A DNA stretch of 58,698 nucleotides. Origin: a virus. A program made the position numbers and the translations under genes. Positions 41,664-49,497 of the stretch are shown one piece after another. Numbering within the stretch: position 1 is the stretch's first letter; the number at the start of each line of letters is the position of its first letter. Under the pieces are notes generated by a model. The model worked only from the letters and a program-made list of their open reading frames with translations. It was not told the origin of the DNA and did not search any database. Location: IMG/VR virus record IMGVR_UViG_3300029827_000002, positions 1 through 58,698 of that record; one strand, 5' to 3'.

Positions 41664-42708
41664 TTAAAGTACACCACCCATATTTTGAAAATATATTTAT
41701 AAATTTATTAGAATTATTTCCAAAATATATAAAACATTGTCCTTGTAAAGGTGAACATTTATTATTATTAGGCTGATAAAACTTAATACGTCCTTTTGGA
41801 AAACAAATAGCATTTGAATAATTTATAATTTTATGAAACCAGATAGTATCAGTTGCATTGTTTACAAGTAATATACATTGATTTATATTGTTTAATTCTT
41901 CAATAATTTTATCAATAAATTTATTTATTAAGTTTATTGAATATGGCGGATTAATCCATATATTTCCTTTCCATTTCTTTGTTAATCCATTATCTTTAAT
42001 TGTATATATTTTATTTGCTTTAACAATTTTATTTGCTTCAATTGAACTTGCTGGATCTAAATCTATATTATTCATTACTTCAATTACAGCTTTTATATAA
42101 ACTTCTGGCGTATACCATTCATTATCTCCAGAATTATTAACAATATGAGGTTTTTTAATATCTTGATATGCTTTATTTACTGTAATTTCTCCTTTTTTTA
42201 GTTTGTTTTTTGTCTCTTCATCTGCTTTTTCTTCTATATGTTTTACTTTGTTTAGCGTTCCTTTACTGACGTTAAATGCTTCACTTGCTTGTTTTTCGCT
42301 ATCAACATTCCCCAATGTTGGGGAATCATTGTTTAACTTTCTTGACGTTCTATTAGCTTTTGACTTATTTTCTAATCCTTTAATCTTTAATATATCCTGA
42401 AGTTTTAAAGCCAATAAACCTCTATCATAATTATTTAAATTTCTTCTACCTCTTTGATTATTTATCATCCATTCAATAACATCAATTCTATTATTAAAAC
42501 TCATATATTCAGTTTCATATTGCAAATTATTTTTTTCAGCTATTTTGTATCTATTATGACCGTCAATAATTATATTTTCACCAGACCAAATTTTTATTGA
42601 ATCTTGTATGCCATGATTTTTGCAATTTTCTTCTAACTGATTAAATTCTTCATCTGTTAATTTTGGTATTAATTTTTCAAATTCTTTATCAATTTTTAAT
42701 TCTTTCAT
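41650..42708 (-). CDS. ParB-like domain fused to a DNA adenine-type methyltransferase
   Basis: 352 residues. ParB-like N-domain (IIIDGHNRYKIAEKNN, RRNLNNYDRG) spans about 1-130, and an HTH-like segment (SEAFNVSKGTLNKVKHIEEK) 140-160. A Dam-type N6-adenine methyltransferase follows: NEWYTP at 196-201, NIDLDPAS and the catalytic NPPY at 253-256. The ParB part may recognise or process DNA ends or read the genome; the methylase may protect phage DNA from restriction. Lies between large terminase and a PD-(D/E)XK protein. Confidence 0.85.
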   Translation of the reverse strand: MKELKIDKEFEKLIPKLTDEEFNQLEENCKNHGIQDSIKIWSGENIIIDGHNRYKIAEKNNLQYETEYMSFNNRIDVIEWMINNQRGRRNLNNYDRGLLALKLQDILKIKGLENKSKANRTSRKLNNDSPTLGNVDSEKQASEAFNVSKGTLNKVKHIEEKADEETKNKLKKGEITVNKAYQDIKKPHIVNNSGDNEWYTPEVYIKAVIEVMNNIDLDPASSIEANKIVKANKIYTIKDNGLTKKWKGNIWINPPYSINLINKFIDKIIEELNNINQCILLVNNATDTIWFHKIINYSNAICFPKGRIKFYQPNNNKCSPLQGQCFIYFGNNSNKFINIFSKYGWCTLNVKS

Positions 42709-42718
42709 ATTTTCTCCT

Positions 42719-44176
42719 TTAAATTCCTAAAATTTTATATCTACTTGTAGCCCAAGCTATAAGACTATCGGGTATATGGTCGTCAATCTTTGCAATCTGC
42801 CCTAGTTCTGGGTTTGCATAATGATATTTTTTCATTTTCTCTTGAGCTGTTTTATTAGTAATATTTAATTTATTTCTTTCTAATAAAAATCTTAATACAT
42901 TTATGCCAATACCTTTCCACTTATTAAAAGATACTGGAATAACTTTAGTTGGACATCTTAATTCCATAAAAGTTTTTTGTAATGTAATATTGCTGTCTTT
43001 AGGGTTACTATCACAATAGACGGCTATTACATTATATTTGATACATAATTCAGCTATTGCCTTACATCTTTCTTTTAATTCGACATATTCCCAATATTTA
43101 GTTATATTATTTCTGAAAATTTCTCTAGGGTCTTGAATTAAAGAAAAAGCTGTAAAACTATATCCCCAGTCAATTCCAGCCTCTGTAAATACTTTAGGCT
43201 CAAATATATCATTTCTACCTCTGTTATACGCTCTATCTATACTATCAAATTCAAAAATTGTTTCCCCTACTTTAGGTCTTTTTAGTAAATATTCAGCATC
43301 AACCATTGCTTTGGTACATTGTTTTATTTTTCTTTCAAATTCTGATAAAGTCCAAAAACCTCTCTTTCCAATAACTTCATTAATACACCAAGCATATAAT
43401 TTAGCTCCAATTTCATATCTATTATCGATTATTTCAGACATTAATCCAAAAGCATTATGTAAAGTGCTAGAAATTATTACATTATCAAGTATTCCATAAT
43501 TTGATTTCGGCTGTCCTAAAGCTCCCAAATATATCTTTTCTTCCATTTCATCAACTTCATCTAATCTTAATTTTTGAGGATGGGGCCCTCTTATTGATTT
43601 TGTAGAAGCTGCCAAAGCTTGAAATTGTGATCCATGAGTTGTTTTAAAACCTCTTCCAGCTACTTGACCATTAACTAAAAGTTTGTTTCTTAAATGAGCT
43701 ACCGTTGGCATATTCCATAATTCATTGGTATAGGCAACCGCTTTTATTGACTGTTCTAAGCTTCCCCCTAGTACAGTTGTCCAGCAATGAGGTTTGAAAA
43801 CACTTTCTAACCAACCAAGAATCGCTAAATCTCTTGTTTTACCTGATCCTCTCATTGCATACCATATGGAAAATGAATCTTGTTCTGAGTAAGCTCCCCA
43901 TAATGCATCTAATGGAGATTTATGATCATTCTTTACACAATATTCATTAGTACTTCGAGGATAAGGAAATTTATTATTTAATACTGTGGCACAATAAAGA
44001 GCCAACTGTTCCTTTGATCTTGGAGCTTTTCCAGCGAATGATTCATCTATATCAACTATATTTGAAAAGTTTGGTAATGCTTCTTGTCTATTATAAAGAG
44101 AATTAATCACAGCAAAAGAAAGAATATCACAATATTTTATTATTGTTTTTTTATTTCTCTTCTTTGTTTTCTGCAT
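42719..44176 (-). CDS. terL: Large terminase subunit
   Basis: 485 residues. ATPase Walker A-like MRGSGKT (about 108-114), Walker B LRLDEVDEMEE, and C-terminal RNase H-like nuclease with GIDWGYSFTA and YCDSNPKD. ATG 44176 has a GAAGAGGAT upstream. It packages DNA; the next gene upstream is the small subunit and the two overlap by 26 bases. Confidence 0.92.
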   Translation of the reverse strand: MQKTKKRNKKTIIKYCDILSFAVINSLYNRQEALPNFSNIVDIDESFAGKAPRSKEQLALYCATVLNNKFPYPRSTNEYCVKNDHKSPLDALWGAYSEQDSFSIWYAMRGSGKTRDLAILGWLESVFKPHCWTTVLGGSLEQSIKAVAYTNELWNMPTVAHLRNKLLVNGQVAGRGFKTTHGSQFQALAASTKSIRGPHPQKLRLDEVDEMEEKIYLGALGQPKSNYGILDNVIISSTLHNAFGLMSEIIDNRYEIGAKLYAWCINEVIGKRGFWTLSEFERKIKQCTKAMVDAEYLLKRPKVGETIFEFDSIDRAYNRGRNDIFEPKVFTEAGIDWGYSFTAFSLIQDPREIFRNNITKYWEYVELKERCKAIAELCIKYNVIAVYCDSNPKDSNITLQKTFMELRCPTKVIPVSFNKWKGIGINVLRFLLERNKLNITNKTAQEKMKKYHYANPELGQIAKIDDHIPDSLIAWATSRYKILGI

Positions 44177-44759
44177 TTTTATCCTCTTCTTCCTTAATTT
44201 CTTTTTCTAATTGCTTATAGTCGTCATCATCAATTGCAGGATATAAAGCTTTGAAGGCATTTTGTATATGTTCATCTGTAATGTTAAGTTTAATTCTTCC
44301 CTTTTCAAATTCTTCAATGATTTCTTGATCAACTCTTTTCCATTTAGTAGGAAATCTATTACATAGAGCAAAAATTAAAGCGTTAACATTCCCTCTATGA
44401 AATTTTGTAATTTTTTTTTGTTTCTTTTTTCTTTTTATTACTTTTTCTTTACCATCATTATCAATTAATACATCTTCTTCTAATTCTGTTTGTACTTCAG
44501 TATGTTCAAAGCCTGTACTTTCTTTATATAATGCTTCTGTTAGTTTGATTTCTAATTGTTGTTTGCTGTTCTTTAGGACCTCTTTAAACTCTGTTTTTAA
44601 TGTAGAATATTTATAGAAAGTTGCTTCACTTACTCCCAACATTTTATAAATTTGCTGGTGCGAATAACCTTCATTAAGCCAAAATCTAATTTGATCTAAT
44701 TGAGGATAAATTATTGTATCATATGCATTTTTTCTTCCTGCTTTTTTGACTTTTGACAT
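44151..44759 (-). CDS. terS: Small terminase subunit-like DNA-binding protein
   Basis: 202 residues: HTH of the resolvase/transposase type (GYSHQQIYKMLGVSEATFYK), coiled region (KNSKQQLEIKLTEALYKEST), and an acidic C-terminus. Located before the large terminase, as expected for the DNA-recognition subunit. Confidence 0.8.
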   Translation of the reverse strand: MSKVKKAGRKNAYDTIIYPQLDQIRFWLNEGYSHQQIYKMLGVSEATFYKYSTLKTEFKEVLKNSKQQLEIKLTEALYKESTGFEHTEVQTELEEDVLIDNDGKEKVIKRKKKQKKITKFHRGNVNALIFALCNRFPTKWKRVDQEIIEEFEKGRIKLNITDEHIQNAFKALYPAIDDDDYKQLEKEIKEEEDKNAENKEEK

Positions 44760-44763
44760 AATA

Positions 44764-45630
44764 TCAACTCTTTTTAAATTTCTCGTTTAATATACATGGA
44801 ACAGCATTTTTCCACTTGATTTTATGATGTATTCTTTTTGAATCATTATTTATTATCATAGAAATTTTTACACATGATGGACAATACATTACAGTATAAA
44901 AACTTTTAACATATGTTCCTTGTTCTAAATATATAGTTGTCATTCCTCCTGATTGTTTTTGGGTTTGTATTTGTTCTAGTGCGATATGATTAAGCATTAC
45001 AAAAATTTTACCTTCTTGTCCTAATTTTACATAGGTTGTTGTATCTTCATTTACATTTCCTAAAAAACTAAACCTTCTGTCTACACTACATACAAAGCTA
45101 TTCATAGCTTTTCTTTTTAATCTTATAGCTGCTCCCATTGGGTTATTTGTTCCCCCAATATAATCCCCACCTTGAGCGAATGTAACGGTTAGAATATCTT
45201 TGTTATATTCAAGAAATTTAATCATTTCATCAATAATATTATCTAATATTGGAATTCTAATTTTTGTATGTTTGTAATCTAAATTCTTATTAAATCGATA
45301 ATTCATTGATTTATAATCATCATCAAGTTCCATAAAATATTTAAATCCTTTTTCTTTAGCGATATCAAAACAAATATTTCTTGCCGATACTACAGTCTTT
45401 CTATGGTTAAAATTATCTCCTTGATCAGTCTTTTTACATGCTTCTTTTTTATCAAACATTAAAACTTTTTCAGTTCCATATTTATCAAAATATTGATTCA
45501 CTGTTTCATCTTCATTGTCTATCAGAATAAACCATTTACCACTATAACCAAGATTATTTAACATATTAATCGTATGTATTTTATCAGCACGACCATGACT
45601 TAAAATAAAAACACAAAAATCTTTTCTCAA
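44764..45630 (-). CDS. TET-associated-type (TAGT) glycosyltransferase
   Basis: 288 residues; TTG start with AGAGGATG upstream. The N-terminus CVFILSHGRADKIHTINMLN, NFNHRKTVVSARN and YFMELDDDYKSM (DDD about 103-105, metal/UDP-sugar binding) match the phage TAGT glycosyltransferase group that Iyer and Aravind proposed to modify DNA bases. It is next to ParB-like genes, which that work often finds as partners. Could glycosylate a hypermodified base or another substrate. Confidence 0.75.
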   Translation of the reverse strand: MRKDFCVFILSHGRADKIHTINMLNNLGYSGKWFILIDNEDETVNQYFDKYGTEKVLMFDKKEACKKTDQGDNFNHRKTVVSARNICFDIAKEKGFKYFMELDDDYKSMNYRFNKNLDYKHTKIRIPILDNIIDEMIKFLEYNKDILTVTFAQGGDYIGGTNNPMGAAIRLKRKAMNSFVCSVDRRFSFLGNVNEDTTTYVKLGQEGKIFVMLNHIALEQIQTQKQSGGMTTIYLEQGTYVKSFYTVMYCPSCVKISMIINNDSKRIHHKIKWKNAVPCILNEKFKKS

Positions 45631-46484
45631 TTAAAATCATCCTCTCCAAATGGCCCTTCAACTTCATTATTATTTAATTCATCTTCTCTTAATTCATTTA
45701 TTTTTTTTGAAAAATCAACAAGACCGTTAGCGATAGCTTTTTCATAATCAATTATAATTAAAGCTAAATCTTCCATTAATTCTTGAGTCTCTTTATTTTG
45801 ATGGCAATAAAATTCTGCGATATTTTCATAATTGAAGGTTAAAAATCTATTTGCGGCAAGGGTTAAAAAATCTTTTAAATCTTGATCGATATTACTTTTA
45901 TTAATTTTATTAATTAATTCTTTTGTTCTATCAACATTAACTAATTCATTAATTGGTGGAGCTTCATCCATTTTAGGCGTATATTCTGGAGATGCAATTT
46001 TATCAGTATATCTATTTTCATCATTTTCATTACTACCAGATCCCGAAGAATCATTATTATTATTTCCAAGACTTTTGAATTCTTCTTCTAAATCTTTAAA
46101 TTCTTGATTATCGAATCCAGTTAAAAGAAAATCATCTTCTCCGAAATCTTTTAAAATTTCATAAAGCTTTTCATTATCCCATTCACCAGATATTTTATTG
46201 AGTGCTACATTTAAAGCTTTTTCTTTTGTTTCATCAAGACCAACAACAACACAATCAATATCGGTATAACCTAAATCATTTAATACTTTTACTCTTTGAT
46301 GACCTCCAATTATTCTATACTTATTATTTTCACAATTTTCATTGACGATAATCGGCTCAACATAACCAAATTCATCAATACTTTTCTTGATCTTTTGATA
46401 TTCTGGATCACTTTCTTGTAAATCTTTTCTTGGGTTATATTCAGCATTGATTAATTCGCTAATTGATAACTTTTTAATTTTCAA
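45627..46484 (-). CDS. ParB-like nuclease/NTPase-domain protein
   Basis: 285 residues starting with TTG after GAGGAG. The ParB/sulfiredoxin-like N-domain includes EYNPRKDLQE, GYVEPIIVN, GGHQRVKVLNDLG. It is first behind the probable late promoter at 46512-46539 and overlaps the glycosyltransferase by four bases. Such proteins usually precede terminase genes. C-terminal part has an acidic Ser/Asn linker. Confidence 0.85.
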   Translation of the reverse strand: MKIKKLSISELINAEYNPRKDLQESDPEYQKIKKSIDEFGYVEPIIVNENCENNKYRIIGGHQRVKVLNDLGYTDIDCVVVGLDETKEKALNVALNKISGEWDNEKLYEILKDFGEDDFLLTGFDNQEFKDLEEEFKSLGNNNNDSSGSGSNENDENRYTDKIASPEYTPKMDEAPPINELVNVDRTKELINKINKSNIDQDLKDFLTLAANRFLTFNYENIAEFYCHQNKETQELMEDLALIIIDYEKAIANGLVDFSKKINELREDELNNNEVEGPFGEDDFN

Positions 46485-46511
46485 GACATCATCTCCTCTA
46501 CTTTTAAGTAT

Positions 46512-46539
46512 ATTGTACTATAAATATTGAATAAAACAA
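46512..46539 (-). promoter_or_regulatory. Probable late promoter for the ParB-terminase-portal operon
   Basis: On the minus strand TTGTTT (46534-46539), 16 bp, TACAAT (46512-46517), just after a terminator. It shares TTGTTT with the capsid promoter at 23392-23397. Confidence 0.6.
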
Positions 46540-46568
46540 AAGGAAGCTTAGAAATTCTAAGCTTCCTT
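46540..46568 (-). terminator. Terminator of the 47-kb early operon
   Basis: A 13-bp perfect stem AAGGAAGCTTAGA with three-base loop, followed on the minus strand by TTGTTTTATT. Confidence 0.85.
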
Positions 46569-46576
46569 AACATATT

Positions 46577-46771
46577 TTATTTATTTAATGTTTTCTTATA
46601 ATTAGAAATTAATTTATATATTTCTTCTATCTCTTGAAAAGATAAATAATTCTTTGATATATTTATCTTTTCAATATCCCTATTTCTAATAAATACATCA
46701 GCTATAATTTTATTATTATCTATAATTGAATAAACTGGATTTCTCCCTCTTACGGTACATTTTAAATACAT
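46577..46771 (-). CDS. Hypothetical protein, 64 aa
   Basis: Small protein MYLKCTVRGRNPVYSI with a likely beta-hairpin and a C-terminal helix (FQEIEEIYKLISNYKKT). Last gene before the terminator. No family recognised. Confidence 0.65.
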   Translation of the reverse strand: MYLKCTVRGRNPVYSIIDNNKIIADVFIRNRDIEKINISKNYLSFQEIEEIYKLISNYKKTLNK

Positions 46772-46775
46772 TATT

Positions 46776-46994
46776 TCAAATGTTAAATTTTTTATTATAT
46801 TTTATTGTTTGATTTTCAAGTTTATTAATCCTTTTTTGGTTATTTTTTATAATAGCTTCCAAAGTTTTAATATAATCACATAATTTTTGATGTTTCTTTT
46901 CAAATATTGCTTGATTATCTGTCAAAAGTTCTAATTGTTTATAAATTGATATTGATTCATCTATAATTTTCGAATTTTGTTCTTTTTTAAACAT
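46776..46994 (-). CDS. Coiled-coil protein, 72 aa
   Basis: Helical with heptads (YIKTLEAIIKNNQKRINKLE). AAAGGAG site; start overlaps previous stop. Function unknown. Confidence 0.65.
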   Translation of the reverse strand: MFKKEQNSKIIDESISIYKQLELLTDNQAIFEKKHQKLCDYIKTLEAIIKNNQKRINKLENQTIKYNKKFNI

Positions 46995-47151
46995 TTCTTA
47001 AATTCTCCTTTACCTTTTTTAAATTTTCTCTAAATTTATTTTCATCAGAACTTTTATTATTGGATTTAATTATTTCTTCTCTTTTCTTTTGTTCTGCTAT
47101 TTCTCCTTTTTCAATATAACTATTATAGCTATTTACGATATCATTATACAT
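46987..47151 (-). CDS. Small helical protein, 54 aa
   Basis: Starts MYNDIVNSYNSYIEKG, ends LKKVKENLRNV; AAAGGAC upstream of the ATG. Charged, helical. It bridges the gap between the genes at 46776 and 47166. Function unknown. Confidence 0.6.
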   Translation of the reverse strand: MYNDIVNSYNSYIEKGEIAEQKKREEIIKSNNKSSDENKFRENLKKVKENLRNV

Positions 47152-47165
47152 TTTTTATCAGTCCT

Positions 47166-47795
47166 TTAATTTTTTATAAAATCATATACTACAGCTCCAT
47201 TATTGACTATTAGTATATAATTTTCTTTATTTAAATTATTAACAAGACATAATAACATGTCGTCATCTTCTATTTGTCTTGATATTTTCTTTAAATTCTT
47301 AATTAGTCCGTTCCAAGTTGATAACGCTTGTTGATCTCCATTATATGCCTGCATAGCTTCAACCATAAAACTTTTATCATGTGGAATTATTTCTATTGTT
47401 TTGATTGATTCTTTATATTTAATGTCTGCAATATTTTTAAAATTTTCTCGAAGTATTGCTAATTGTACATCAAGAGTGTTGACTTTAGTTGGTTTTATAG
47501 TTGGCTTTTTAGTTGGTTTTGGTATCACAATTTCAGTTGATTTATTTTTAATCTTATCTTCATGCGATAAGGTCGGTTTATTTTTAACCTTATCTTTTGC
47601 TAAATTAGCTTTATTTTTATTATCATTTTTTTTAACTTTATCTTTAGTTACAATTTTTTCTGTTTTAGTATTTTGAGAATCATCATTTAAAAGAAATCCT
47701 CCAACACCCAAACATGTCAAAAAACTGAGAAAAAATATTCCACCTATAATTATTAATGTTATTTTCAAAACTTGATTATTTGTATATTTATTCAT
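47166..47795 (-). CDS. Single-pass membrane protein, 209 aa
   Basis: Start ATG 47795 follows AGGAGG (the frame starts earlier at 47837). One N-terminal transmembrane segment (ITLIIIGGIFFLSFLTCLGV), then a Lys-rich low-complexity linker and a compact C-domain (about 110-209). Extracellular orientation is likely. Superinfection exclusion or surface modification are possible, but nothing in the sequence decides. Confidence 0.65.
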   Translation of the reverse strand: MNKYTNNQVLKITLIIIGGIFFLSFLTCLGVGGFLLNDDSQNTKTEKIVTKDKVKKNDNKNKANLAKDKVKNKPTLSHEDKIKNKSTEIVIPKPTKKPTIKPTKVNTLDVQLAILRENFKNIADIKYKESIKTIEIIPHDKSFMVEAMQAYNGDQQALSTWNGLIKNLKKISRQIEDDDMLLCLVNNLNKENYILIVNNGAVVYDFIKN

Positions 47796-47814
47796 TTCCA
47801 AATTCCTCCTATTA

Positions 47815-48144
47815 TTATCTTTTATTAATTCTTTCAATTTTTTTCATTAATTTTTCATTGTTAATTTTTTCAGCAATAAAATCCAGCTCTGATTCCGACA
47901 ATCTTTCTGGCTCAATGAGTTCATATCCACCATCATATCCGCCATAAGTTTCGATTTTATGTCCCAAAATTTCTAATGTCCGCTTGTAATAATAAATTGA
48001 TCTTTTATTATTAAGCCCCAATCTTTCCGCAAGCTCAGGGGCCTTTTTTCTTCCTTCTTCTTTCAATATTTTTAACATTTTTAAAGCGTTTTCAAGCTTC
48101 TTTGTTTTTGTATTATCATATATTTTTTTCTTTGTCATTGACAT
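47815..48144 (-). CDS. HTH_11-type transcription regulator
   Basis: 109 residues. A winged HTH: KMLKILKEEGRKKAPELAER with LGLNNKRSIYYYKRTLEILG. KIETYGGYDGGYELI forms the wing. It is transcribed from the region bearing the 13-bp inverted repeat at 48164-48197, so it probably regulates itself. Confidence 0.82.
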   Translation of the reverse strand: MSMTKKKIYDNTKTKKLENALKMLKILKEEGRKKAPELAERLGLNNKRSIYYYKRTLEILGHKIETYGGYDGGYELIEPERLSESELDFIAEKINNEKLMKKIERINKR

Positions 48145-48163
48145 ATCAACCTCACTTTATTTA

Positions 48164-48197
48164 TCATTTTGCCCTAGTTGTATTTAGGGCAAAATGA
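48164..48197. promoter_or_regulatory. 13-bp perfect inverted repeat operator
   Basis: Arms TCATTTTGCCCTA (48164-48176) and TAGGGCAAAATGA (48185-48197) with an eight-base spacer. It lies just upstream of the HTH gene. A plus-strand TATAAT at 48198-48203 abuts it, so the site could control both directions. Confidence 0.8.
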
Positions 48198-48248
48198 TAT
48201 AATATATATATGTTTTAAAAAATTTAAATAATTATTACTACTTTTAAG

Positions 48249-48270
48249 GGCTGATAATATCAGCCTTTTT
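48249..48270 (+). terminator. Plus-strand terminator
   Basis: Stem GGCTGATA/TATCAGCC with T-run TTTTTTATAT on the plus strand only. It would end a roughly 60-nt transcript starting at the 48.2 kb operator. Confidence 0.7.
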
Positions 48271-48368
48271 TATATGTCAGCTTCTACAGCTTCAAGGTCT
48301 TTAAGCTTTTCCAAATATTCTGGATCACATGAGCCATCTGTAAATTCTTCATCTGGATTGAAATTCAT
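48270..48368 (-). CDS. Possible small acidic protein, 32 aa
   Basis: MNFNPDEEFTDGSCDPEYLE, then a short helix. The ribosome site is weak (AGAG). It may be a remnant of a longer gene or a real peptide. Low confidence. Confidence 0.3.
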   Translation of the reverse strand: MNFNPDEEFTDGSCDPEYLEKLKDLEAVEADI

Positions 48369-48390
48369 AACTCTAGGACTATGATATTTA

Positions 48391-48624
48391 TTAAATTCTA
48401 TTATTTAAATTTTTAAAAGTTACATAGTGAACATTAAAGTTAAATTCTGCATTTTCAACAGTGCCACGATATTTAAAAACATAATTTTTTTTATTTGATT
48501 CTAAAAATTCAAAATCATCTTTTTCCTTTAAAAATTTAATAAAAGATTCTTTATATAATTTTTTTGAAAATCTTAATGTCGTATATCCAGTAACTTCATC
48601 TAATTTAAAACTTATTCCTAACAT
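48391..48624 (-). CDS. Hypothetical protein, 77 aa
   Basis: ATG 48624 is set by GGAGGTATTTAAA (frame opens at 48639). Beta-alpha pattern with LGISFKLDEVTGYTTLRFSK. Transcribed with the gene at 48626. Function unknown. Confidence 0.65.
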   Translation of the reverse strand: MLGISFKLDEVTGYTTLRFSKKLYKESFIKFLKEKDDFEFLESNKKNYVFKYRGTVENAEFNFNVHYVTFKNLNNRI

Positions 48625-48625
48625 T

Positions 48626-49165
48626 TTAAATACCTCCAAACATTTTGATAAATTCTTGGGCTTTTATATTTAATTTATAGGAATGATCTTTAGGCAAGTA
48701 GCAAATCAATTTATATTCATAATCATCATAATTATGCTGACCATCCCATTGATTCCATGAATTATTTTTAATAAAAATTATATGAATTGAATTTATGTCA
48801 AATTCTGCATCCGATTGCTTATTTTCTGAATATGTAATATTGCCATTATCTGAATACCATTTATCTATACATTCGCCAAATATTATATTTGGTCCATATA
48901 GAATTTCGGCGGTTTCACGACAACCATCTTTGCCAGCCCATGAATGTTCATGAGATATATTATTCAACATACAGTATTCATTAAAACTTTTTGCTGTAGT
49001 ACAAGTTTGAATTTGATAATCCTTCCAAACATCAAGCTTTTTAACAGCTTGTTTTAAATGTTGAATATTTATTTTCCCTTCAGTTTTTTCTAATAATTCG
49101 GCAGCTAATAAAGCCACCTTTTCTATTCTCTTTTCTTCTTTAAACATTCTTAATTTTCTTTTCAT
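48626..49165 (-). CDS. Hypothetical protein, 179 aa
   Basis: 179 residues with helical N-terminus and NNISHEHSWAGKDGC and SWNQWDGQHNYDDYEYKLIC segments. AGGAGG site. No family recognised; part of the early operon from the promoter at 51012. Confidence 0.65.
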   Translation of the reverse strand: MKRKLRMFKEEKRIEKVALLAAELLEKTEGKINIQHLKQAVKKLDVWKDYQIQTCTTAKSFNEYCMLNNISHEHSWAGKDGCRETAEILYGPNIIFGECIDKWYSDNGNITYSENKQSDAEFDINSIHIIFIKNNSWNQWDGQHNYDDYEYKLICYLPKDHSYKLNIKAQEFIKMFGGI

Positions 49166-49189
49166 TGTATAAATCCTCCTATTTTTTTA

Positions 49190-49468
49190 TTATTCTCGAT
49201 ATCCATCATATATTTCAATGAAATATTCATTTTGATTTTTATTTTTATGTAATAAAAGTCCTTCAAATACAGAATTTTTATTATATTTTTTTATATCATC
49301 ATATAACTTAAATAAGATATAAATATTATTTGGAATTTCAATTTCAATAATATATTCATCATGAAATTCCCCATCCTCATAATTAATATTTATAATTTTT
49401 GCATATTTTTCAATAATTTCAATATATTCTTTCGGTGTCTCACAAGTGGAAATAATATTTATTTTCAT
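49190..49468 (-). CDS. Hypothetical protein, 92 aa
   Basis: Small alpha/beta protein with ETPKEYIEIIEKYAKIININ and a C-terminal strand. Strong TTAGGAGG site. Function unknown. Confidence 0.65.
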   Translation of the reverse strand: MKINIISTCETPKEYIEIIEKYAKIININYEDGEFHDEYIIEIEIPNNIYILFKLYDDIKKYNKNSVFEGLLLHKNKNQNEYFIEIYDGYRE

Positions 49469-49497
49469 AATATCCTCCTAAGAGGGGATTTTATCCC

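Noticed and set aside
46512-46539. Phage-specific late sigma factor promoter
   Set aside because: TTGTTT-16-TACAAT still fits a weak sigma-A promoter and no sigma-like gene is visible, so an alternative sigma factor is not needed.
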